Assembly: GCA_964634685.1 (NCBI GenBank)
Contig: CAZWLD010000048.1
Coordinates: forward strand, 1 to 12,935
Origin: CAZWLD01 sp964634685
GTDB lineage: Bacteria > Bacillota_I > Bacilli_A > Acholeplasmatales > JAEDCM01
DNA: 12,935 nucleotides
Direction of reading: 5' to 3'
Shown here: one piece after another, positions 1 to 6,960 of the stretch
Layout: each line of letters opens with the position of its first letter
How positions within the stretch are numbered: position 1 is the stretch's first letter
The notes under the pieces: generated by a model
Database searches by the model: none
Seen by the model: only the letters and a program-made list of their open reading frames with translations
Told to the model about the DNA's origin: nothing
Made by a program: the position numbers and the translations under genes

Positions 1-457
1 TAAATAATTTATTTTTTTTCAAAAATCTCTTGATTTATTTATAGTTGGCTCCAATTAATGAAATAATTCATACATGTCAATTCCCATTAACGATTCAAAA
101 AAATTATTTTACTCCGCGTTTATTGCATTACAAAATTGAATTCCAACGGTACAAGAAACAGATAAATGAAATGGAAAACTATAAACCAAATTCTTTTAGT
201 TATTCCAATACAGGAACAACGATATTTATGTTCATTACATAGGTTTAATTGAGTTGTTGTGCCATTTGGTAAAGCAAAGCTTCGATAAGCTCCATAATTA
301 ACTAATCCTTGATTAGCCATAATTTACCACTTCTTTTTAATAAATTATAACATTAATATAGCATCTTTACAATATATTATGAGCAAATTTATGCAATTTA
401 TCATATATAGTATTGAATTGATAGATAACCAACATTTGAAAATATATAGGCATTTAA
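1..457. other. AT-rich region without a convincing gene
   Basis: I see no gene here that I can support. A minus-strand frame starts with ATG at 320 and runs to 120 (66 codons). Its first 25 or so codons, beginning MANQGLVNYGAYRSF, look protein-like, but the rest turns into a Cys/Phe-rich stretch typical of non-coding AT-rich DNA. The sequence before its ATG (AAGTGG) is a poor ribosome site. A plus-strand frame from a TTG at 45 to 242 has no recognisable motif and overlaps it. The left part could be a decayed gene. It lies just beyond the group II intron-like tail, so it may also be displaced flanking DNA. Confidence 0.5.
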
Positions 458-592
458 TAATGTAGAAAGAAAATGAATTTTTTTTCGTCCCTCTCATTGC
501 GCGTACGTACGGTTCTCATATACGGCACTACATTTATATTAAACACAAACTGCCTAAGGTATTAAACCGAAGAGTTGACCATGCCCAGACCA
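458..592 (-). ncRNA. Group II intron 3' end (domains V-VI), remnant
   Basis: On the minus strand, 527-490 resembles a domain V hairpin: GTGCCGTATATGAGAACC, then CGTACGTACG, then ATGAGAGG. From memory, many bacterial group II introns carry CCGTATACGAG, CCCGTACGTACGG and TGTGAGAGGACGG at this place. Next, GACGAAAAAAAA and TTTTCTTTC can pair as a short domain VI stem, followed by CTACATTAT, close to the usual 3' end CTACTCGAT. The domain V stem is imperfect (one bulge or mismatch). No reverse transcriptase frame or 5' half lies upstream: the ATPase terminator sits at 593-629. This looks like a truncated, ORF-less tail. The upper boundary is uncertain. The identification rests on remembered consensus and needs a covariance-model search. 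Confidence 0.55.
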
Positions 593-629
593 AAAAAAAG
601 CTATAAAGCCTTTAAAAAGCTTTATAACC
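593..629 (-). terminator. Rho-independent terminator of the P-type ATPase gene
   Basis: Directly at the ATPase stop codon, the minus strand reads GTTATAAAGC, a short TTTTTAAAG loop, then GCTTTATAGC. This gives a 10-bp stem with one G-U pair, followed by eight Ts at 600-593. It is a well-formed intrinsic terminator and marks the end of the ATPase transcript. Confidence 0.85.
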
Positions 630-3223
630 TATTTTTTACGATTAACTAATTTACTAATCTCCATAATTACAACAATGACTAGGGCAAGACCCATACAAAT
701 AAAGAATTGACCAGCATTTAAGGCCTGAAGCTTAAACACATCATTGATACCTGGACAATAAATGACAATGAGCTGCAATGCAAAGCCAATGATAAAGGCC
801 ATATTCATAAAACGATTATGATAGCTCTTTGGACTAAATACGGAATGATCAGATTTAACATTATAGGCATGGAATAATTGAGTTGAGCTTAATGTTAAGA
901 AAGCCATTGTTTGACCAACCATTAAGCCATAGAAATGATTTCCGATCAAGAAGGCTGTTAAGGTAACAAAACCAATGATGATTCCTTCAACGGCAATTTT
1001 TAATCCAAGCTTGTTGGCAAAGAAGCTTTCTTCCTTTCTTCTTGGCTTTTGATCCATAACCTCCTCATCAACCTCTTCCATTCCAATTCCAAAAGCTGGA
1101 AGAGAATCAGTTATCAAATTAATCCACAACAAATGAATTGGTAAAAGCGGAACGCCTAAGCTCAAGGTCGAAATCGCGGCAATAAAGGAAGCCACAAAAA
1201 TCGTGATAACCTCGCCGATGTTGCTAGATAACAAATACTTAACACATTTTTGAATGTTATTATAAATTCCCCGTCCTTGTTTAACCGCCTCAATAATCGT
1301 TGAGAAATTATCATCAACTAAAATCATATCCGCAGCTTGTTTCGAAACATCCGTTCCCGTAATTCCCATTGCACAGCCAATATCAGCCTTTTTCAAAGCA
1401 GGCGCATCATTAACTCCATCACCGGTCATTGATACAATTGCCCCTTGCTTTTGCCAAGCCTCGACGATTCGAACCTTATCCTTTGGCGCAACGCGAGCGT
1501 AAACCGAATATTCCGCAATATGTTCATCTAAATATTCATCACTCAACTTATCTAATTCGGTTGAAGTGATAGCTTTATCACCATCTCTTAAAATACCTAA
1601 TTCCTTGGCAATCGCCTTGGCTGTGACAACATGATCGCCCGTAATCATAATCGTACGGATTCCAGCTTTCGTCGCAATTCTGATCGAATCCTTAACCTCA
1701 ACGCGAGCTGGGTCAATCATACCAACCAAACCAACAAATGTCAAATCCTTCTCTAACTCTGATGGATTGGGAAGTGAATCAAATTCCTTAACACCTAAAG
1801 CTAAAACGCGGAGGGCTTGTTCTCCCATATCCTGGTTAACAGCTAAAGCTTGATCTAATTTTTCTTTGTTTATTGATAAACGAATAACATTATCCGGTGC
1901 TCCCTTTGTGATAGCGATATATTTACCATTTTCATTAATAACCGTTGTCATTAATTTTCTTTCACTATCAAATGGTAAATCTAAAAGACGTTTATATTGC
2001 TTTGGATCATCACCATAGGCCAAGTCAATATCAATTAAAGCTAATTCTGTCGGATCACCAATACGTTCAATTTTTCCATTATTTGAGCTAACCGAAGCAT
2101 CACAACAAATCGCAAAATAACGAATCATTTTTTTCTCAGCATCAGATAAATTGGAAACATCATGAAGCTCATCTAAATAAACCTTTGTAACTGTCATTCG
2201 ATTTTGGGTTAAGGTTCCTGTCTTATCCGAGCATACAACATTACAAGAACCCAAAGTCTCAACAGCTGGCAAGGTCTTGACAATCGCATTTCGTTTGCTC
2301 ATTTTCGAAACACCAATCGCAAGGACAATGGTTACTACTGTCGCTAACCCCTCAGGAATAGCGGCAACAGCTAAGGCAATAGCTGTTTTAAAGGAATTAA
2401 TCCATTCAACACCTAAATCAAGACCATTACGGTAAGCCGCAAGCAACTCTAAGGCAAAAACAATCGCACAAATACCTAAAGCTAAAACGCCAATCATTTT
2501 TCCAACCTGAGCTAATTTATTTTGCAAAGGCGTTGTTGTATTATCGGAAGATGAAAGCATACCAGCAATTTTTCCAATTTCAGTTTTCATTCCAACATTA
2601 GTTACAATCGCATAAGCTTTACCATTCGTCACAAAGGTTGAAGAAAATAAGCAATTCTTCTTATCTCCTAAAGGAATATTTTCATCCTCAATATAATCAC
2701 TATTTTTTAATACTGGAACGGACTCACCAGTTAGACTTGCCTCTTCGACCTTTAGATTAGAGCATTCAATAATTCGCGCATCAGCAGAAATAAAATCTCC
2801 AGCCTCAACATACATAATATCGCCAACAACAATGTCCTTCGAATCAATTTGGACAATGCTATTGTTTCTAAAAACCTTCGCGGTTGGAGCGCTCATACTT
2901 TTTAAGGCTTCTAAGCTCTTTTCAGCCTTGTTTTCTTGGAATACTCCTAAAATAGCATTAACAATTACGACAAATAAAATAATTAAGCTATCCACAAATT
3001 CATGGGGGTCAACTATTACCGAAACAAGGGCCGCGATCAATAAAATAATAATTAAAACATCCTTAAATTGTAAAAGAAAGCGGACAAATAGACTGGTTTT
3101 CTTTTTTTCCTCCAAAGCATTAACCCCATATTTTTCTCGATTTTCCCTTACCATAAGGTCATCTAATCCAATCTTTAAATTGGATGAAAATTCCTTTTCT
3201 AATTCTTCTAATCTCTTTTCCAT
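629..3223 (-). CDS. P2-type cation-transporting ATPase, probable Mn2+/Ca2+ exporter
   Basis: A membrane P-type ATPase of 864 residues, full length for the P2A (SERCA/PMR1-like) group. The actuator TGES is at 165-168, the M4 motif PEGL at 290-293, the phosphorylation site DKTGTLT with D333, KGAP at 440-443, and the hinge TGDGVND at 600-606. Ion-site residues of calcium pumps can be matched: E291 (M4), N668 and E671 (M5), N702 and D706 (M6, NLITDSLPA). The M8 glutamate of SERCA site I is Gln782 here, as in plasma-membrane pumps, so one transported ion per cycle is likely. Hydrophobic segments lie near 55-71, 77-95, 243-262, 280-305, 664-685, 690-712, 742-760, 765-785, 805-822 and 837-857. Sequence alone says calcium, but the yybP-ykoY riboswitch just upstream argues for manganese export. 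The start is supported by AAAGGAG 10 nt before ATG. It has its own terminator, and the neighbouring tRNA/gltX unit is separated from it by hairpins. Confidence 0.9.
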   Translation of the reverse strand: MEKRLEELEKEFSSNLKIGLDDLMVRENREKYGVNALEEKKKTSLFVRFLLQFKDVLIIILLIAALVSVIVDPHEFVDSLIILFVVIVNAILGVFQENKAEKSLEALKSMSAPTAKVFRNNSIVQIDSKDIVVGDIMYVEAGDFISADARIIECSNLKVEEASLTGESVPVLKNSDYIEDENIPLGDKKNCLFSSTFVTNGKAYAIVTNVGMKTEIGKIAGMLSSSDNTTTPLQNKLAQVGKMIGVLALGICAIVFALELLAAYRNGLDLGVEWINSFKTAIALAVAAIPEGLATVVTIVLAIGVSKMSKRNAIVKTLPAVETLGSCNVVCSDKTGTLTQNRMTVTKVYLDELHDVSNLSDAEKKMIRYFAICCDASVSSNNGKIERIGDPTELALIDIDLAYGDDPKQYKRLLDLPFDSERKLMTTVINENGKYIAITKGAPDNVIRLSINKEKLDQALAVNQDMGEQALRVLALGVKEFDSLPNPSELEKDLTFVGLVGMIDPARVEVKDSIRIATKAGIRTIMITGDHVVTAKAIAKELGILRDGDKAITSTELDKLSDEYLDEHIAEYSVYARVAPKDKVRIVEAWQKQGAIVSMTGDGVNDAPALKKADIGCAMGITGTDVSKQAADMILVDDNFSTIIEAVKQGRGIYNNIQKCVKYLLSSNIGEVITIFVASFIAAISTLSLGVPLLPIHLLWINLITDSLPAFGIGMEEVDEEVMDQKPRRKEESFFANKLGLKIAVEGIIIGFVTLTAFLIGNHFYGLMVGQTMAFLTLSSTQLFHAYNVKSDHSVFSPKSYHNRFMNMAFIIGFALQLIVIYCPGINDVFKLQALNAGQFFICMGLALVIVVIMEISKLVNRKK

Positions 3224-3249
3224 ACCTACATTTCTCCTTTCTTAAATAC

Positions 3250-3289
3250 AAAAAAAGACCACAAAATTCTAAAAAGAATTTATGGTCTT
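3250..3289 (-). terminator. Expression-platform terminator of the Mn2+ riboswitch
   Basis: On the minus strand AAGACCATAAATTC pairs with GAATTTTGTGGTCTT: 14 bp with one bulged U and a six-base loop, followed by a T run ending at 3250. Its 5' strand contains the ACC of the conserved riboswitch 3' segment GCAAGACC, so aptamer P1 and this hairpin compete. It ends 26 nt before the ATPase ATG, with the ribosome site between, so it controls that gene. Confidence 0.85.
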
Positions 3290-3376
3290 GCAAATCTAAA
3301 TAAATTAGACTTCTATGCCGGATAAAAGTAATCGGGATGACGACATAGAATTTTAATTGCTACTCCCCATATAAAG
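3281..3376 (-). promoter_or_regulatory. yybP-ykoY family manganese riboswitch (aptamer)
   Basis: The minus strand carries the conserved blocks of this class in order: GGGGAGTAGC (3368-3359), a P3 stem TTCTATG/CATAGAA (3350-3344 with 3317-3311) flanking GTCGTCA (3344-3338) and CCGGC (3321-3317), a small AT-rich hairpin TCTAA/TTAGA near 3309-3295, and GCAAGACC (3291-3284). Members of this family bind Mn2+ where the two internal loops meet and often precede P-type ATPases, TerC-like proteins and MntP. The overlap of GCAAGACC with the terminator below predicts an ON switch: Mn2+ stabilises the aptamer, frees the transcript from termination and induces the ATPase. A TATAAA at 3388-3383 would start RNA close to 3376, but no good -35 is visible. 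Confidence 0.9.
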
Positions 3377-3387
3377 GTTGATTTTAT

Positions 3388-3410
3388 AAAAAAACAATCG
3401 GTTAGATTGT
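3388..3410 (-). terminator. Weak terminator after tRNA-Glu
   Basis: Fifteen bases below the tRNA 3' end, the minus strand reads ACAATC, loop TAACC, GATTGT, then seven Ts. The stem is only 6-7 bp and AT-rich, so readthrough into the riboswitch and ATPase is possible. Confidence 0.6.
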
Positions 3411-3424
3411 TATTGCTTAATAAA

Positions 3425-3501
3425 TGGTGACCTGTACGAGATTCGAACTCGTGAATGTCGCCTTGAGAGGGCGATGTGTTAAGCCGCTTCACCAACAGGC
3501 C
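3425..3501 (-). tRNA. tRNA-Glu (anticodon CUC)
   Basis: A 77-nt cloverleaf with encoded CCA. The acceptor stem GGCCTGT pairs with ACAGGTC (one G-U). The anticodon stem is TCGCC/GGCGA around loop CTCTCAA, giving anticodon CUC at 3467-3465. The T arm is ACGAG-TTCGAAT-CTCGT. Overall it closely follows the bacterial tRNA-Glu pattern (GGCC.GTTGGT start, GGTCACCA end). CUC reads only GAG, so this should be an extra isoacceptor next to a UUC tRNA elsewhere. It begins 14 bp after the gltX stop, so it is very probably cut from the same transcript. Confidence 0.95.
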
Positions 3502-3515
3502 GCTATTTATTTATA

Positions 3516-5147
3516 TCATTTTTCCTTGATAATTGCAAGAGCTTTTTGAAATCTTTTTTGCAAATTGTCCTTACCAATTATATTTCCAACATAATATAGA
3601 TTTTGTGAAACGCTCTTTCCAGTTACAAAAACCCTTATATATCCCATAAAAGCCCCAAAATTTCCTTTATAGGCTTCAGGATGAGCTTTATATTCTTTAT
3701 TGACCGTACAATAGCCAAAGGAATTAGCCTTTTCCTTCAAATAAGCAAGCCATGCTTCCTCATTTTCCATATCTAAGCTATCTAAATAGCAATTCAAAAT
3801 ATCCTCATCATAAGAGACATTTTGGCTTTTTATCAATTCAAAATAAATATCATCATCAAAATAATCAATTGCGCTTAAAATATCGGAATATTTTTCATAA
3901 TCCTTCCTTGGGTTCTCCTTTTCTCTTTCAAGCCCCATAATCTTGACATAATAATTGTAATCCTTCTCGATAAATTTGCACAAAGGATCACTATATTTTT
4001 GGGCCCATTCATAGCTTCTTAAAGCAATTTCTTCCTTGCTCATCGCCCCAAGTAATTCTTTTGAAATGTTATTGATTTTTAAAACATCAAACAAAGCTCC
4101 ATCTAAGCTCATTTTATCAAAGGACATCATAAAGTCCTTGTATGATGAGTGATTCATTCTCCATTCCTCATAATTAGAATTAGCTAAAGTAAATAAATAT
4201 TCAATGATGGCTTCCTTCGGGTATCCGGCCTCAATGAAATAGGATACAGCCGCTTCCTCATCATAACGCTTCGATAGCTTTCTTCTTTTTCCGTTATCAA
4301 TTTTCATAATAACTGGTAAATGCGCATATTGAGGAGGAAGATAATCAAGGCTTTCAAATAATTCAAGATGGATAGGAAGGCTTGGTAACCATTCCTCTCC
4401 TCGAATAACCGTTGTCGTATGCATAAAGTGATCATCAACCAAATGGGCAAAGTGATAGGTTGGAAGTCCATCTGATTTTCTGATAACAATATCTAAATCA
4501 TTTTGTGATAGCTCTAAATCTCCTCGAATCAAATCATGAACATTAACCTTTTTCGAAAAATCGCCTAGTGAGCGAAAACGAATGATATAAGGCTCATTAT
4601 TTTCGATTCTTTTAATCGCCTCTAGAGGCGATAAATCGCGACATTTAGCGTATTTACCATAATATCCAGTTCTTTCCTTTTGACTCTCCTGAATAGCTCT
4701 TATTTCATTTAGCTCTTCGGCTTGACAAAAGCAAGGGTAAGCTCTTCCTCTTTTGATGAGCTCATTAATAACAATATCATAGATTTCTTTTCTTTGACTT
4801 TGAACATAAGGCCCATATATACCCTTTTCATATTGCCCCATATAGCCTTCATCCGGAACGATATCAAAGGCTGCTAATTCCTTAAGAAGGGCATATTTAG
4901 AATTATCGACCTCTCTCTTTCCATCCGTATCCTCTAACCTGAAATAAAAAACACCATTTGTTTGTTTTGCCATTTGATACGAAATCAAGGCAGCAAATAA
5001 GCTTCCAGTGTGGAGAAATCCGGTTGGACTTGGCGCAAAGCGGGTCACTAAACCATTTGTATTTCTCTCTGGATACAATTCATCCAAATAGCTTATTGGC
5101 TTACAATCGCCAAAAATAGCATATGCTAGCTTTTCATAATCATTCAT
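3516..5147 (-). CDS. gltX: Glutamate--tRNA ligase
   Basis: A cytosolic class Ic aminoacyl-tRNA synthetase that charges tRNA-Glu using glutamate and ATP; 543 residues against the more usual 470-500. After a 34-residue N-terminal extension comes the Rossmann fold: RFAPSPTG at 36-43, the HIGH-equivalent HTGS at 46-49, and RLEDTD at 70-75. A Cys-x-Cys pair (139, 141) and C169 sit where many bacterial enzymes bind zinc. KLSKR at 290-294 is the KMSKS loop. The helical C-terminal part (about 330-543) is the anticodon-binding region. The ATG overlaps the end of the MutS-like gene by 8 bp and has AGGAG about 9 nt upstream, so the two genes are translationally close. tRNA-Glu(CUC) follows after 14 bp. 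Discriminating versus non-discriminating (tRNA-Gln) charging cannot be read from the sequence. Confidence 0.93.
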   Translation of the reverse strand: MNDYEKLAYAIFGDCKPISYLDELYPERNTNGLVTRFAPSPTGFLHTGSLFAALISYQMAKQTNGVFYFRLEDTDGKREVDNSKYALLKELAAFDIVPDEGYMGQYEKGIYGPYVQSQRKEIYDIVINELIKRGRAYPCFCQAEELNEIRAIQESQKERTGYYGKYAKCRDLSPLEAIKRIENNEPYIIRFRSLGDFSKKVNVHDLIRGDLELSQNDLDIVIRKSDGLPTYHFAHLVDDHFMHTTTVIRGEEWLPSLPIHLELFESLDYLPPQYAHLPVIMKIDNGKRRKLSKRYDEEAAVSYFIEAGYPKEAIIEYLFTLANSNYEEWRMNHSSYKDFMMSFDKMSLDGALFDVLKINNISKELLGAMSKEEIALRSYEWAQKYSDPLCKFIEKDYNYYVKIMGLEREKENPRKDYEKYSDILSAIDYFDDDIYFELIKSQNVSYDEDILNCYLDSLDMENEEAWLAYLKEKANSFGYCTVNKEYKAHPEAYKGNFGAFMGYIRVFVTGKSVSQNLYYVGNIIGKDNLQKRFQKALAIIKEK

Positions 5148-6900
5148 TATAATCTTCTCCTATTATTCCTGCTAAGCGCATTAAATGCTTAGCATTAGTT
5201 GTTTTTGCAATTCCTGGTTTGATTTTATAATCAAAGGAAATAACATCACCATCATATTTTTCCTCAAAGTGATAATTTTCCAAAACACTTTCGCATAATT
5301 CATTATCGTGCGTAGCAATTATACCATAAACATAAGGCCTTAACAATCGTTTAATTGCACCCTTAGCTCCACAAATACGATCAATGGTATTTGTTCCTTT
5401 AAATATTTCATCAACTAAAACCAAAACATTTTCTTGATTATCTAAATAACCAAGCATTTCTTTAATTCGCAAAATCTCGGCATAGAAGGTTGAAATACCT
5501 TGACTAACATCATCGGTTGCGCGCATTGAGGTAAATATCTTTAAATAAAAGCCCTCAAAGCTTGAACCAGTGACAAAGCTACCAGTTGAAAACAAAATCA
5601 TATTTAGCCCTATTGTTCGCATAAATGTCGTTTTACCGCTCATATTTGAACCGGTAATGATATCTAGCCCCCTCAAGATAAAATCATTACCAACAGCAAT
5701 TTTTTCGTCTAATAATGGATGAACTAAATTTGTAAATGAAATCCTTTCACTAACCTTAGGCATACAAGAATTCTCTTTAATTCTTTCAATAACAGCTAAG
5801 CTATTTAATTCCTCCATAAAGCCAATAGTTTTAATGAATGCCAAAACATCATTGCCATATTTCTTTTGCCAATTTCGATACAGCATTACACACCAAAAAT
5901 CATATTGAAATAAACCATTACCTAAAACGGCGACAATCGCATTTCTTCTCGCATTAACCAAGGATGCGCGGAAATGAAAGGATTTAAGACTTTCCTGATA
6001 TCCTGATAAGCAAGATAAATTATTTACATTAAGCTCTTCCTTAACATCATATTTCAAGCAATCTAAGAATCCTAAATAGCTATCTAAGGTCAAGCTTGAA
6101 TCAAAAATATTTTCTAAAGCCTCATTCATACCTCTTCTAAAAACAAAGGCGCTGGCAAGATTAAAAATCACGACAAAAATCGGAATCCGGAAATCAACAA
6201 TCCCAATACCTAATAATATCAACGAAGCAACCAAGGCAATCGGACCTAAAATGGCACAGATCAAGGCGACAATATTAATATTAGAAATAGCTTTGATGTT
6301 TTCTCCCATTGTTTTGATGGATGAAATCGTTGTGTTCTTTTTTAATGCTTTCGCATAGCCTCTTCCACTCGACTCAATATCTAATGCTAAATCAAGATTA
6401 TTAGCTAATTCACTAATAGCCCTTTGCCTTTTATCCAAATCATCAAATTGATGATTTTTAATCGCATCAGCGACATATTTTCTTCCATATGGCGTTTTAG
6501 CAGTATTAATATATTGATAAAGAGATGCTTGACCAAACAAATCTAAGTCCGACTGATAATAAGCCTTTTTATCTAAAAATTCCGTTCCTTTATCCGGAAA
6601 TTCTCGCCAAGCGTCAGTATTTCTCTTTTGATAAGCATCTAAAGCCCCCAATTTTAGTTCAACCTTATTTAACTTATTCAATAATCGATCATGGAATATC
6701 GCAAGCACGATAAAGACAATTATTGAAGCGATAGCTAAAATATAAAAGAAGCCATTCACAAGGGACCCAAGTAATAGTCCAGCAATAAATAATAAAAATG
6801 ATAATAATCTTCCTAAAGAAAAAATTCTACTTTTATTTTTATAGTCATTTTGAAGCTTCATCAATTCTTCATTTTTTTGATTAATAATATCGATTTTCAT
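5140..6900 (-). CDS. Membrane-anchored MutS-family ATPase
   Basis: A MutS relative that keeps only the lever/core and ATPase parts; 586 residues from the chosen start against about 850 for MutS. The C-terminal ATPase is clear: Walker A GSNMSGKTT at 417-425, the signature region SMRATDD...SQGIST at 458-471, Walker B VLVLVDE at 492-498, and ATHD at 529-532. There is no N-terminal mismatch-recognition domain (no Phe-x-Glu wedge). Instead two hydrophobic segments (about 29-46 and 49-69) and two more (about 208-230 and 236-254) predict a membrane protein. A role in mismatch repair is doubtful, and the true function is unknown. The frame can be extended to a GTG at 6912, but AGGTGAGG lies 6 nt before the ATG at 6900, and that GTG is inside this ribosome site, so ATG 6900 is chosen. 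It overlaps gltX by 8 bp. It begins just after the mscS terminator, so it starts a new unit. Confidence 0.85.
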   Translation of the reverse strand: MKIDIINQKNEELMKLQNDYKNKSRIFSLGRLLSFLLFIAGLLLGSLVNGFFYILAIASIIVFIVLAIFHDRLLNKLNKVELKLGALDAYQKRNTDAWREFPDKGTEFLDKKAYYQSDLDLFGQASLYQYINTAKTPYGRKYVADAIKNHQFDDLDKRQRAISELANNLDLALDIESSGRGYAKALKKNTTISSIKTMGENIKAISNINIVALICAILGPIALVASLILLGIGIVDFRIPIFVVIFNLASAFVFRRGMNEALENIFDSSLTLDSYLGFLDCLKYDVKEELNVNNLSCLSGYQESLKSFHFRASLVNARRNAIVAVLGNGLFQYDFWCVMLYRNWQKKYGNDVLAFIKTIGFMEELNSLAVIERIKENSCMPKVSERISFTNLVHPLLDEKIAVGNDFILRGLDIITGSNMSGKTTFMRTIGLNMILFSTGSFVTGSSFEGFYLKIFTSMRATDDVSQGISTFYAEILRIKEMLGYLDNQENVLVLVDEIFKGTNTIDRICGAKGAIKRLLRPYVYGIIATHDNELCESVLENYHFEEKYDGDVISFDYKIKPGIAKTTNAKHLMRLAGIIGEDYNE

Positions 6901-6920
6901 AAAAAACCTCACCTTCAGAA

Positions 6921-6931
6921 TATAGTATATC
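6921..6931 (-). promoter_or_regulatory. Possible -10 for the mutS-like/gltX/tRNA-Glu unit
   Basis: Between the mscS terminator and the ATG at 6900, the minus strand contains GGATATACTAT, with TATACT as a fair -10. No good -35 is visible 16-18 bp upstream, where the terminator hairpin lies. The position is right, since a new unit must start here unless terminator readthrough feeds it, but the motif is weak. Confidence 0.35.
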
Positions 6932-6933
6932 CG

Positions 6934-6960
6934 AAAAAAAACGTATCTTTATGGGATACG
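6934..6960 (-). terminator. Rho-independent terminator of the PAP2-pfkB-TPR-mscS operon
   Basis: Immediately after the mscS TAG, the minus strand reads CGTATC, a short loop, GATACG, then eight Ts (6941-6934). The six-pair stem is short but the U tract is excellent. It separates this operon from the mutS-like/gltX unit. Confidence 0.8.

Noticed and set aside
2832..3245. Plus-strand frame of 137 residues opposite the ATPase start
   Set aside because: Antisense shadow of a strongly conserved gene, with no ribosome site and no recognisable domain.
3313..3495. 60-residue minus-strand frame between the ATPase and gltX
   Set aside because: It runs through the tRNA-Glu gene and the riboswitch aptamer; both explain the sequence fully.
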